DNA from: Dyadobacter soli | Lineage (GTDB): Bacteria > Bacteroidota > Bacteroidia > Cytophagales > Spirosomataceae | Length of the DNA: 64,000 nt | Reading direction: 5' to 3' | Assembly: GCF_900101885.1 (NCBI RefSeq) | Contig: NZ_FNAN01000001.1 | Span: forward strand, 124,001-188,000 | Shown: positions 41,425-50,285 of the stretch, piece after piece | Position numbering within the stretch: the stretch's first letter is position 1 | How the letters are laid out: every line of letters begins with the position of its first letter | Program-made: the position numbers and the translations under genes | Notes under the pieces: model-generated | Database searches by the model: none | What the model was told of the DNA's origin: nothing | Seen by the model: only the letters and a program-made list of their open reading frames with translations

Positions 41425-43275
41425 ATGAATACCATATATCAAAAATCAAAAAGAATTCTGACCGTTTCCTGCGTGCTGATGGGACTGACGGTCGTGAGTT
41501 GCAAGGACGGCTGGCTGGCGCCGGAACCGTTGTCGTTCTATAACCCGGACGAGACATTCAACGACGTCGGCGGCTTACGGGCGGCGATTGTTGCCTGCGA
41601 AAGAAACATGCGCATCGAATGGTACGGCGACGCGCCTCCGATGGTTACCGAAGCAATATTTTCCGACATCGCCGTGGAAGGGACTACCGATAAGTCGGGA
41701 CCGGCGCAAAACCTCAACCTGCTGATCACGCCCGATGCACAACTTAACAGCGGTGACTATAACAAGATCGGCTGGTATTGGAGTGAAGGGTACAAAGGGG
41801 TGAAGTATGCGAATGTGGTTATTTCGCGGATCAACCAACCTACCAATTACAAGGACGATGCCGAGAAGAATGCATTGCTCGGAGCGGCTTACTTTCACCG
41901 TGCGGCGCGCTATTACCGGCTTACCCAGCAGTTTGGCGATGTTCCGCTGATCCTCGACGAAATCATCGGCCCTAAACTGGATTTTCAAACGACGAAGCGC
42001 GAGGTGATCCTGAAAAAAATGAAGGAAGATCTCGAATTTGCCGAACAATGGGTGCCCGTGGTGACCGACAAGGGGACTGTTAACAAAGGCTCGGTAAGCC
42101 ATTTGCTGACCAAAGTGAATCTCGCCCTCGGATTGTTCGATGATGCGATCAAATCCGCCAGCAATGTGATCGACGGAGGTACTCACAGACTTATGACTGC
42201 CCGTTTCGGCGCGGATGCCGGTAAGCCGGAACGCAATGTGATCTGGGATCTGCACCGCCCGGCCAACAAGTCGATCAGCGCCAATACGGAAGGTCTGATG
42301 ATGGTGATCGACCGCGTGAGTATTGACGGGAATATCGATGGCGGTATCCAGCTGATGCGTAACACGGTTCCCTTTTGGCATAACAATATCACTACACCGG
42401 CCGGAAACCGGGGAACGAGCGATGTCGCCAAGATCGAGATCGACCAGGTGACGACACTTGGCCGGGGGATCGGCCGCGTACGTCCGACCTACTATTCGCA
42501 GGATGGTGTTTGGGATGATAAAAACGACCTCCGCCACGCTCCCGGCAACTGGACCCGCATGGAAGACATCCTCTACAACAATCCGGAATTGAAAACGAAG
42601 CTGAACGACCCGTACTATGGCAAGCACTTGCAATTACGGAATGACGCCGGTGCATTGCTGACGATCGACACGATCCGCTGCTGGTTCGACTGGCCGAATT
42701 ACAAATTGTATATCGAAGATCCCCTGAAAGTACAGCCAAACGGTGGAAACACCGACTGGTACGTGTTCCGTCTGGCAGAAACGTACCTCTTACGTGCAGA
42801 AGCCTACGCATGGAAGGGCGATCTGGTGAATGCGGCGAAAGACGTAAATGCCGTGCGCACCCGCGCAAAGTGTGCCCCATACAAGCCTTCGGAAGTCAAT
42901 ATCGGCGTTGTGCTCGACGAGCGCGCACGTGAGTTGTATTTCGAAGAGCCCCGCAAAACCGAGCTGACCCGCGTCGCCTACATTTTCGCGATGACCGGCA
43001 AAGCAGCGCCAAACGGCAAAACATACAATATGGAGAGCTTTTCGGAAAGCAACTATTTCTATGATCGCGTGATGGAGAAAAGCGACTTTTATAACAAAGG
43101 TGTAAAAACGCGCCACGCCGACGAGTATACGATGAGCCCTTACCACGTGCTCTGGCCGGTGCCGCAACCGGCGATCGACGGCAACACCCAGGGCCGGATC
43201 AACCAGAACAAAGGTTATAACGGATTCCAGAACAATGTGCCGCCACTGACGGAAATTCCCGCAAAGGGCGTGTAA
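41425..43275 (+). CDS. SusD/RagB-family lipoprotein (fucosidase-adjacent)
   Basis: 616 residues from the ATG at 41425; the frame extends three codons further only from a TTG. Signal peptide with lipidated Cys26 (LTVVSC). SusD hallmarks include AALLGAAYFHRAARYYRLTQQFGDVPL (N-terminal helices), WYVFRLAETYLLRAEAYAWKGD and VVLDERARELYFEEPRKTEL. It is longer than the other SusD proteins here by 50-120 residues, mainly in the middle region that usually forms the ligand surface. A strong terminator follows. Confidence 0.94.
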   Translation: MNTIYQKSKRILTVSCVLMGLTVVSCKDGWLAPEPLSFYNPDETFNDVGGLRAAIVACERNMRIEWYGDAPPMVTEAIFSDIAVEGTTDKSGPAQNLNLLITPDAQLNSGDYNKIGWYWSEGYKGVKYANVVISRINQPTNYKDDAEKNALLGAAYFHRAARYYRLTQQFGDVPLILDEIIGPKLDFQTTKREVILKKMKEDLEFAEQWVPVVTDKGTVNKGSVSHLLTKVNLALGLFDDAIKSASNVIDGGTHRLMTARFGADAGKPERNVIWDLHRPANKSISANTEGLMMVIDRVSIDGNIDGGIQLMRNTVPFWHNNITTPAGNRGTSDVAKIEIDQVTTLGRGIGRVRPTYYSQDGVWDDKNDLRHAPGNWTRMEDILYNNPELKTKLNDPYYGKHLQLRNDAGALLTIDTIRCWFDWPNYKLYIEDPLKVQPNGGNTDWYVFRLAETYLLRAEAYAWKGDLVNAAKDVNAVRTRAKCAPYKPSEVNIGVVLDERARELYFEEPRKTELTRVAYIFAMTGKAAPNGKTYNMESFSESNYFYDRVMEKSDFYNKGVKTRHADEYTMSPYHVLWPVPQPAIDGNTQGRINQNKGYNGFQNNVPPLTEIPAKGV

Positions 43276-43288
43276 AAAGATTCAGTGC

Positions 43289-43328
43289 AAAGCTCCTGTC
43301 CGGTTTCGGGCAGGAGCTTTCTGTTTTT
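43289..43328 (+). terminator. Strong terminator after the third susD
   Basis: AAAGCTCCTG (43289-43298) pairs perfectly with CAGGAGCTTT (43311-43320), with further pairing in the loop side, and is followed by CTGTTTTT. Confidence 0.88.
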
Positions 43329-43440
43329 CCAGGTGTGACGCGTACCGGTTAGTAAGATGGGTTTTTTGAGAAATGAATGTTGGGTATATTGAATTGATAG
43401 TCAAATGGTACACTCAATATTCATCTAACTTGCACCCGTT

Positions 43441-44154
43441 ATGAAAACTTTGCGCCGCCATTGCTCCGCTGTAATCAGCCTGTCCGTTTTAGTAATTTTT
43501 ACACTGGCTCTTTCCTGTACCGATCACGATGTGGCGGTCAATCTCCCCGAATCCGAATGTGTGGCCGTAGACGGCTCGCCGCGGCTTTACCCCTGCGAGT
43601 TTGTGATCGAAAGCATTACCTTTCTGGGCAATGCCGGGGCTGAGCTTGGGATGGTCACGGGCTCTTCGCAAAATATTTCCCTGTCACGGTTTCTGGCCAA
43701 ATCCAACACCAATACAGGGAGTGTTGCCGGCACAAACGGTGCTGCCAAATTCGATCTGAGAATGCGGATCAAAAGGGTTGCGAGCCCTTCATTTCCGGTA
43801 GCGGTGGGTTACCTGCTCGGTTACACGCACAACGGCGCGGGGAAAATGATCCTGCACACCCCGTCATTACCCGGCGATACCTATGGTGAACGCACGAAAA
43901 TCGGTTCGCCGCTCACGCTCGATATGCCAATCGGGGATAGCCGCGATGTGACTTTTGAACAAACTTTCCCTTATGAACTGATCAATACCGGTCCCACCGG
44001 CGTAAAGCCATTCGCTTTTTTTGACGTCACTTCCTATTTCCTGGACAATGACGTCACTACCCTTCAATTTAACCGGATGGTACTTCCTTACTTTTATGTG
44101 GGAAGTGTGGTAGAGGCTTACTACGAAAAATTGGGGATCCGCATTATCGACTAG
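43441..44154 (+). CDS. Hypothetical lipoprotein
   Basis: 237 residues, no family recognised. A signal peptide with lipidated Cys26 (LALSC) is followed by TDHDVAVNLPESECVAVDG. The rest appears all-beta (FDLRMRIKRV, GKMILHTPSL, TLQFNRMVLPYFYVGS), which suggests one or two sandwich domains. Three further cysteines are near the N-terminus (two at the C-V and P-C-E positions could form a disulfide). It is separated from the upstream SusD by a terminator. Its stop codon lies 5 bp from the stop of the opposing hybrid sensor. Confidence 0.75.
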   Translation: MKTLRRHCSAVISLSVLVIFTLALSCTDHDVAVNLPESECVAVDGSPRLYPCEFVIESITFLGNAGAELGMVTGSSQNISLSRFLAKSNTNTGSVAGTNGAAKFDLRMRIKRVASPSFPVAVGYLLGYTHNGAGKMILHTPSLPGDTYGERTKIGSPLTLDMPIGDSRDVTFEQTFPYELINTGPTGVKPFAFFDVTSYFLDNDVTTLQFNRMVLPYFYVGSVVEAYYEKLGIRIID

Positions 44155-44159
44155 CGGCA

Positions 44160-46880
44160 CTAGCTCTTCACCAGCCGCCAATCCTTCGGCGACACCCCGA
44201 ACCGGTTTTTAAAAACAGTAGAAAAATAGCTCTGCGATGTAAACCCGGTCTGATCGGCGATCTCCGCCACGGTCAGATCGGGGTTGCGGAGCAATGCGCA
44301 GGCTTTTTCGAGGCGGAGGTTCAGGATAAGGTCATTGGTACCGCCGCCGAGCAATGCTTTGGTTTTACGGAAAAGCTGCACGCGCGAAAGGCCCATTTCT
44401 TTCCCGATGGCTTCCACGGTAAGGGTGGGGTCGTCGAGGCGGGAAACGATGAGCGCGCGGAGATCATTCACGAATTTCTTATCGAGGCGCGAAAGCCCGG
44501 ATTCCGAATCGCCGATATTCCGGCCGACTTGTGCGGATAGCAATAATTGTCTGTTGGTCAACAGGCTGCGAATGCTTTCCTGCAAAAACTGGGGACTGAA
44601 TGGCTTGGTAACGTACATGTCCGCGCGTGCCTGCATACCCTCTACCTGCTGCTCGGGCGTGTTTTTGGCCGTGAGCAGGACCACCGGAATATGGGAAGTA
44701 CGCATGTCGGATTTGAGGGTGGACGTAATTTGCAGGCCGTCCATCCCGGGCAGCATTACATCGCACACGACGAGGTCGGGCACGGTGTCGAAGCATTGAT
44801 CGAGCCCGGCCTTGCCGTCGGTGGCAGTGATTACCTCGTATTGGTTCTGCAAAAGGCCGGTTACAAAGCCCAGCAAATCTTCGTTATCTTCTATCACGAC
44901 CACCGTCGGCCGGTCCTGATGCTCTGTTTGAATGTGTTGATGCCCGGGTTCAATGTCGGTGGTCGTCCATATGACGGATTTTTCAATGGTGTCGCTGGTC
45001 GGATCGGCGATGTCCTCCGGCTGGAAATGGGCATTGCCGAGCGGTAATGTGACGATGAATGTAGCGCCTTCGCCTTTTTTGCCATCGGCGGTGATGGTTC
45101 CCTGGTGCAGCTCCACAAACTCGCGCGAAAGCGGCAAGCCAAGGCCGGTACCTTTGGTGGAATTTTTTCCCTGGTAAAACATTTCGAAAGCTCCGGCGAT
45201 ATCGGCCTCGCTCAGTCCTGAACCATTATCCTGCACTTTAATGATAACCTCGTCGGCGGCGTGGGCGATATGAATGTAAATATGCCCCCAGTCGGAGGTA
45301 AACTTGAATGCATTTGAAAGGAGATTGAAAATCACTTTATCCATCATATCCCGGTCGAACCACACATTCAGCTCCGGCAGCGCCGTGATCAGCCGGAAAT
45401 CGATCCGGCGCTTTTTCGCGACTTGTTCGAAAGGCAGCATCAGTTCCCGAATGAATGCAATAATGTCGTTCCCGGCCACTTGCAGGCGGATTTTACCGCT
45501 TTCGATCTTGCGGAAATCCATCAGCTGGTTCACAAGCCACAGGAGCCGCCGTGCATTCTTTTGCACCAGTGAAAGGTTCTTCTTCACCGCCGGGCTTTCG
45601 TTTTTTTGTCTCAAAAGCTCCTCCACGGGCGCGAGTATGAGCGTCAGCGGCGTCCTGAATTCGTGGGAAATATTGGTAAAAAACCGGAATTTGGATTCGG
45701 TGGCCTCTTGTGCCTTCTCGGCAATGTCCTGAATGCGGTTGCGCTGGATCAGGATTTCCGTGTTCTTGGAATTCAGTTCCTTATTGATCTTTTTATTCTC
45801 GATCAGCGAGTACAATGCGACGGAGCCGAGAATGATCGAAACAATAAACAGGCCGGTCATGACGTACAGCAGGCCGCGCTGGGTGTGGTAAATTTCCAGT
45901 TGCTCATCGATCCGTGCCTGTTGCCGCTCGATATCGTTCTGCTGGGAAATCATCTTGTCTGTCTGCATTTTGATCATCCGTACATTCGACGAGTCGATGA
46001 TCGCGGTTTGCAGCAGGTTTTCTTTCTGGTAAGGCTGTTTTTGGAGGATGTTCATCGCTACCCGCGCCGCTTCCTCCCCGCCGGTGGGGTACAGTGCCGT
46101 GGCGGTAATGTGGCCGTCGTACACCATTTGAATGTCGCCGAATTGCCCCGGCAGCCCGTCCACGCCGATGACGCGGATCTTGCGTTCGGGAAAAATTTCA
46201 TTGCAAACTTCCCGCGCGCCCATCGCCATTACCTCGTTCTGGGCGAAGATCAGGTCGAGGTCGGGGAAGTTCGGAAGGGCTTTGCGCAGCTCGTTTTTGG
46301 CAATATCCTTTTCCCATTGTCCATTCAATGTCGCCACGCGCTGAATGCCCGGGCGGGTCGCGAGCGCGTCCACGAGGCCGCGGTGGCGGTCGGAGGCAGG
46401 CGAGGAGCGGGGAAGGCCGGTGATCTCGATCATCTTGCCGTTGCCGCCGAGCAAAGTATTGGCATACTCGCCCACGGTTTTGCCCACCTGGTAATTATCC
46501 CCACCCACATAAGCGGTGTAGTAGGGCGAAGAAGTACGCCGGTCGACCACAACGACTGGTATACCCTTGTGAAAAGCCTTTTCAATCACCGGCGTCAGCG
46601 GGTCCGATTCGTTGGGCGAAACGATCAGCAGCTGAATGCCGCTTTGGAGCAATTCCTCGATATGCTTCACCTGCACGGCGCTGTTGGCGTGGGCGTCTTT
46701 GAAAATCAGCTTGGTATTGTTGTGAAATGCGAGCTCGCGCTGCATACCGTCGAGCATGGCACGCCGCCATTCATCGTCACCCGTGCATTGCGAGAACCCG
46801 ATCACATAATCGTCTCCCTGTTTTTCGGCACAGCCCGCAAACAACGTCAGCAACAGGAAAGCGATCAGCGCGAGTCTCAT
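44160..46880 (-). CDS. Hybrid two-component sensor with periplasmic sugar-binding domain (fructose type)
   Basis: 906-residue HTCS. N-terminal lipobox LFAGC (Cys17), then a LacI/ribose-binding-protein-like periplasmic domain (~22-305; IGFSQCTGDDEWRRAM, LLIVSPNESDPLTPVI, IPVVVVDRRT, VIGVDGLPGQ). Membrane helix at ~338-362. Kinase with His406 (NISHEFRTP), ATPase motifs FNLLSNAFKF and DNGSGL and GTGLGLPLS. Receiver with phospho-Asp707 (VVCDVMLPGMDG). AraC-type DNA-binding domain (~800-903). This layout matches the fructose-sensing regulator of the Bacteroides fructan locus (BT1754 type), and the neighbours are fructan genes. It is the last gene on the minus strand, 94 bp after GH32. Confidence 0.94.
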   Translation of the reverse strand: MRLALIAFLLLTLFAGCAEKQGDDYVIGFSQCTGDDEWRRAMLDGMQRELAFHNNTKLIFKDAHANSAVQVKHIEELLQSGIQLLIVSPNESDPLTPVIEKAFHKGIPVVVVDRRTSSPYYTAYVGGDNYQVGKTVGEYANTLLGGNGKMIEITGLPRSSPASDRHRGLVDALATRPGIQRVATLNGQWEKDIAKNELRKALPNFPDLDLIFAQNEVMAMGAREVCNEIFPERKIRVIGVDGLPGQFGDIQMVYDGHITATALYPTGGEEAARVAMNILQKQPYQKENLLQTAIIDSSNVRMIKMQTDKMISQQNDIERQQARIDEQLEIYHTQRGLLYVMTGLFIVSIILGSVALYSLIENKKINKELNSKNTEILIQRNRIQDIAEKAQEATESKFRFFTNISHEFRTPLTLILAPVEELLRQKNESPAVKKNLSLVQKNARRLLWLVNQLMDFRKIESGKIRLQVAGNDIIAFIRELMLPFEQVAKKRRIDFRLITALPELNVWFDRDMMDKVIFNLLSNAFKFTSDWGHIYIHIAHAADEVIIKVQDNGSGLSEADIAGAFEMFYQGKNSTKGTGLGLPLSREFVELHQGTITADGKKGEGATFIVTLPLGNAHFQPEDIADPTSDTIEKSVIWTTTDIEPGHQHIQTEHQDRPTVVVIEDNEDLLGFVTGLLQNQYEVITATDGKAGLDQCFDTVPDLVVCDVMLPGMDGLQITSTLKSDMRTSHIPVVLLTAKNTPEQQVEGMQARADMYVTKPFSPQFLQESIRSLLTNRQLLLSAQVGRNIGDSESGLSRLDKKFVNDLRALIVSRLDDPTLTVEAIGKEMGLSRVQLFRKTKALLGGGTNDLILNLRLEKACALLRNPDLTVAEIADQTGFTSQSYFSTVFKNRFGVSPKDWRLVKS

Positions 46881-46896
46881 AGGATAATTTGTATTT

Positions 46897-46904
46897 CAAA
46901 TATA
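46897..46904 (-). promoter_or_regulatory. -7 box for the fructan-locus hybrid sensor
   Basis: On the minus strand TATATTTG matches TAnnTTTG exactly, 17-24 bp upstream of the ATG at 46880. The leader would be very short. No good -33 element is seen. It could let the sensor be made before the fructan operon is induced. Confidence 0.4.
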
Positions 46905-46974
46905 ATACAAAATAAAGCGGTATCCGGGAAGCAGGCCTTGTCAGGAATGTCGCTCCGGATACCACAGCTTTGTG

Positions 46975-48477
46975 CTACTCGATAGACGGTTTCAATGCAT
47001 TGTACTGCAATTCCTCCACCTTAATGCCCTTCGCGGATTTAATGCCCAGCCCCGAAAGCGGCGTATCGGCAAAGAAAATATCAGTCATAACAGTCAACCC
47101 GCCATCGGCAAAGAGCTCCACAGACGCCACGTCGGCTACAAGCGTCAATGCGATTTTACTGTCTTTGGAAAACCGCGGTGCGGTGTGTTTTTGCCCGAAG
47201 CCCTTCTCGAAATCGGTTTTCCCGGACCTGGACCGGTCGATGTAGTATTGGTTGGCAGCCTTGTCGTAACCGATCAGCAGTTCGTTACCGGCCTTGTTGG
47301 ACAGTACGAGTTCAAAATCGTCGGCCGTCGCCGTTTTCAGATCGAGCCGGAAGAGGCCGGACGCATTACCGCCCTTCGGCGCAAGGTCTACCGGTGCCTT
47401 TACGGACAGGTTCTTTTTGGTATAACCTTCCATTTCAATGGCATCCAGCTCTTTGGCAGGCACCGAGGTCAGGTACAGCTCACTACCTACTGTTTTCAGG
47501 CCCAGTTCGCGGGAAATGGTGTTGGCGCTGCGCCACGGGTCGGTAGGTACCTGGTTGGCATATTGCCAGTTGCTCATCCAGCCCATCAGCAGTGTGCGGT
47601 TACCGGTGTTAGAAAATGTGACGGCGGCATAATTATCCGCGCCCCAGTCGAGCCATTTGGTTTCTTTGGAATGCGCGGTGAAGGTTTTTCCATCAAAATC
47701 GCCCAGGAAATACTGGCCTGCCGAGCCCTTGTTCGGGCCTCCGGGATTGATATTGACGATCAACACCCACACCTGCTTGCCGTCGTGCGTAAGCGGGAGC
47801 AGGTCCGGGCATTCCCACACGCCCCCGTGCGCCCCCGCATCCGCGCCAAACTCGCTCTCTTTCGACCATTTTTTGAGGTCGGGCGAGGAGTAGAACGCAA
47901 TGCGGTCTTTGGCAGCGAGCGTCATGATCCACTTTTTCTGCGGTTCGTACCAGCTTACTTTCGGGTCGCGGAAATCGGTGATGCCGGGATTGGGCAGTAC
48001 CGGATTACCGCTGTATTTGGTCCAGCTCTTGCCGTCATCGAGGCTATATGCAATGCTCTGGTACTCGTGAAGGCCGGTTTTCTGCTTTTCAATCACCGGG
48101 TTATGGTGCGTGAAAATGGCAACCAAAGGCGCTTTGTCGTCCTTTCCGAAGCCGGAGGTATTGTTGACATCCACCACGGCGCTGCCCGAGAAAATGTAGC
48201 CGAGGCTGTCGGGATAGAGCGCGATCGGCTGTTCCTTCCAATGCAGCATATCCTTGCTCGTGGCGTGGCCCCAGTGCATGGGTCCCCACACTTTGTCTTC
48301 AGGGTAATACTGGAAGAACAAATGGTAGGTGCCATTATGGTACACCATCCCGTTCGGGTCGTTCATCCAGTTCGCCTTCGGCGAGAAGTGGAATTGCGGG
48401 CGGTACTTTTCAGGGGTTTCCTGAGCGTGGGCGAAGTTTGCGGCTAGAAATGCTGCTAGTATTGTGAGTTTTTTCAT
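46975..48477 (-). CDS. Secreted GH32 fructanase (levanase/inulinase/invertase type)
   Basis: 500-residue exported beta-fructosidase. Signal peptide 1-18 (AHAQ). The nucleophile is Asp40 in NWMNDPNGM; the transition-state motif FRDPKV and the acid/base Glu in GVWECPDLLPL complete the triad of the five-bladed propeller. The C-terminal beta-sandwich (~350-500) is present. It releases fructose from levan, inulin or sucrose; exo versus endo cannot be settled by eye, although a plain two-domain layout favours exo action. The frame extends upstream to 48696, but this runs back through the SusD gene; the ATG at 48477 with its clean signal peptide is the start. It lies in the fructan operon. Confidence 0.93.
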   Translation of the reverse strand: MKKLTILAAFLAANFAHAQETPEKYRPQFHFSPKANWMNDPNGMVYHNGTYHLFFQYYPEDKVWGPMHWGHATSKDMLHWKEQPIALYPDSLGYIFSGSAVVDVNNTSGFGKDDKAPLVAIFTHHNPVIEKQKTGLHEYQSIAYSLDDGKSWTKYSGNPVLPNPGITDFRDPKVSWYEPQKKWIMTLAAKDRIAFYSSPDLKKWSKESEFGADAGAHGGVWECPDLLPLTHDGKQVWVLIVNINPGGPNKGSAGQYFLGDFDGKTFTAHSKETKWLDWGADNYAAVTFSNTGNRTLLMGWMSNWQYANQVPTDPWRSANTISRELGLKTVGSELYLTSVPAKELDAIEMEGYTKKNLSVKAPVDLAPKGGNASGLFRLDLKTATADDFELVLSNKAGNELLIGYDKAANQYYIDRSRSGKTDFEKGFGQKHTAPRFSKDSKIALTLVADVASVELFADGGLTVMTDIFFADTPLSGLGIKSAKGIKVEELQYNALKPSIE

Positions 48478-48488
48478 GTTTTTTTTAT

Positions 48489-48545
48489 GCCACGAAGACA
48501 CGAAGGAACACGAAGAGCATTCGTGAAAATTCTTGTATTCGTGGC
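48489..48545. repeat. CACGAAG repeat hairpin between susD and GH32 genes
   Basis: GCCACGAA (48489-48496) and TTCGTGGC (48538-48545) are exact inverted repeats. Between them CACGAAG occurs three times and TTCGTG twice, so several alternative stems are possible. It fills the 76-bp gap between SusD and GH32. Similar ACGAAGACACGAAG words occur as intergenic repeats in several bacterial groups (recollection, not checked). Confidence 0.65.
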
Positions 48546-48553
48546 TATTTAAT

Positions 48554-50266
48554 TTAATACCCTGGATTTTGAACATAAAGCCCTTTCGTAAAGCTGATTT
48601 CCCGCTGCGGAATGGGCAGGTACTCGTCCCTCCCGGCAGTGAATTTGGCAGTGGAAAGGAACGGACGACGTACTTTTTCCTTTTCAAGATACGCATTCAA
48701 AGTCTGCTCCGCGATACCCCAGCGGACGAGGTCGAAAAAGCGTGGGCTTTCCGTCGCGAATTCGAGCCTTCTTTCCCAGCGTAATGCCTTTCTGGCGTAA
48801 TCCTGCGTCCAGCCGGAAGCCGCATATTCTTTGATATTGTATTTCGAAGGCAATGTTCCGTCCACTTTTTTCAACCGACCGGTGCTCGCTGCGGCGCGTT
48901 TGCGGAGCTGGTTGATGAGCGGCAATGCCAGGCTGTGCTGCCCGAGTTCGATGTAAGCCTCGGCCTGCATGAGCAGCACATCGTCATAGCGGATAATGTC
49001 GATGTTTTTGGAGCTGCCGATGAACGGGCCCTCCTTGTGATATGAAGCGCTGGTGGCGAGCTGCTGCTCTTTCATCGTATGAAAAAATCCATACACACCC
49101 GGATCGCGCACCCAGCTGTTGCTGAACGGCTTGGTAGCGTCGTATTTGTAAGGATGGCCGTCGATGCCGATGGTATGATCCACGCGCGGGTCCACGGTTT
49201 CGGTCTTGAAATCCACGTTTTTGTCATTGAATGTCTCGAAAAGCGGCAGCCCGTTCGCGTCCGTGCGATAGGCGTTGGCCAGGTTCTGGCTGGGCTGGTG
49301 GAAGCCGCAGCAGCCGTATTGCGGTGCGCCATGCGGGTAGTTGAGGCCGGTAACATAGCTGAGGCGACCCACGGCGGTACCGTCGTTGATCGAGTACTGG
49401 ATCGCGAAGATGGATTCGGGGCCGTTCTCGGTTTCGGCAATGAAGTTTTCGGCAAAATCGGGTTGCAGGCTGTACTGGCCGGAGGTGATCACCTGTTGGG
49501 TGAGGGTTACCACTTCCTGTAACCGGTTTTTGTTAATGGCCGTCACTTTGTGCGTTGCATCCTGCTCATAGGCCTGGAAAAGCCGCAATTTGGCGAGGTA
49601 GGAGGCGGCGGAGAGCTTGTTGGCCCTGCCGAGCTGCGCTTGCTTCTGTGGCAGGTTATCGACCGCAAATTGAAAATCCTCCCCGATTTTGTTCCAAAGC
49701 TCGTCGTTGTTGTAGCGCACATTCGACTCTTTCAGAATGTCGTCACTCGACAGCTTTTCATCAACATAAGGTACATTTTTGAACAGCATTTTGAGCATAA
49801 AGTGGGAATGACCGCGCAGGAAACGCATTTCGGCGATACGGGTAGCGCGTAGGGGAAACTCGGCGTCCGTCAATGCATTGAGGCTCGTGAGCGCCGCATT
49901 AGCACGCGAAATGGCTTTGTAAAAATTCTCCCACGTGAACGGGTGCATCAGGCCGAGGTCGGGGCGGGTGAGGTTGTAATGTTCGTAAAAATCGACTTCC
50001 GCCACGTCCGAAACGCCGCCGCCACCTTTGTAGGCATCGTCCGAGCGCACGCTCCCGTACACCCACATGCTCGTCATCGGCCCGATCATATCGTCGTTGC
50101 CGATCCCGGCATAGGCCGCCGTCACAAGCGATTCCACGGCCGAGGCCGATTTGACATTCTCCGACGACAGCAGCCCCTGCGGCTGGTAATCGAGGAAATC
50201 GTTGCAGGAGGTGGTGATCAGCAGCGTGCCGCCTGCCACCAGTCCGAATAGGTATTTGCTTTTCAT
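48554..50266 (-). CDS. SusD-family fructan-binding lipoprotein
   Basis: 570-residue surface lipoprotein; lipobox TTSC with Cys21. Helical N-terminal region (RIAEMRFLRGHSHFMLKMLFKNVPYVDE) and the C-terminal markers DVLLMQAEAYIELGQHSLALPLINQLRKRA and ALRWERRLEFATESPRFFDLVRWG identify the family. It starts 19 bp after the SusC stop, the tight spacing expected for the pair. Fructan binding is inferred from the GH32, fructokinase and fructose-type sensor in the same operon. The chain ends KGLYVQNPGY. Confidence 0.94.
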   Translation of the reverse strand: MKSKYLFGLVAGGTLLITTSCNDFLDYQPQGLLSSENVKSASAVESLVTAAYAGIGNDDMIGPMTSMWVYGSVRSDDAYKGGGGVSDVAEVDFYEHYNLTRPDLGLMHPFTWENFYKAISRANAALTSLNALTDAEFPLRATRIAEMRFLRGHSHFMLKMLFKNVPYVDEKLSSDDILKESNVRYNNDELWNKIGEDFQFAVDNLPQKQAQLGRANKLSAASYLAKLRLFQAYEQDATHKVTAINKNRLQEVVTLTQQVITSGQYSLQPDFAENFIAETENGPESIFAIQYSINDGTAVGRLSYVTGLNYPHGAPQYGCCGFHQPSQNLANAYRTDANGLPLFETFNDKNVDFKTETVDPRVDHTIGIDGHPYKYDATKPFSNSWVRDPGVYGFFHTMKEQQLATSASYHKEGPFIGSSKNIDIIRYDDVLLMQAEAYIELGQHSLALPLINQLRKRAAASTGRLKKVDGTLPSKYNIKEYAASGWTQDYARKALRWERRLEFATESPRFFDLVRWGIAEQTLNAYLEKEKVRRPFLSTAKFTAGRDEYLPIPQREISFTKGLYVQNPGY

Positions 50267-50285
50267 AACAATGCTTTTTCAGGGA

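Noticed and set aside
46972-48447. 491-residue plus-strand frame opposite GH32
   Set aside because: Shadow frame of the fructanase, which has its full catalytic triad on the minus strand.
48478-48696. 73-residue N-terminal extension of GH32
   Set aside because: It runs back into the SusD coding region and precedes a normal signal peptide that starts at the ATG at 48477.
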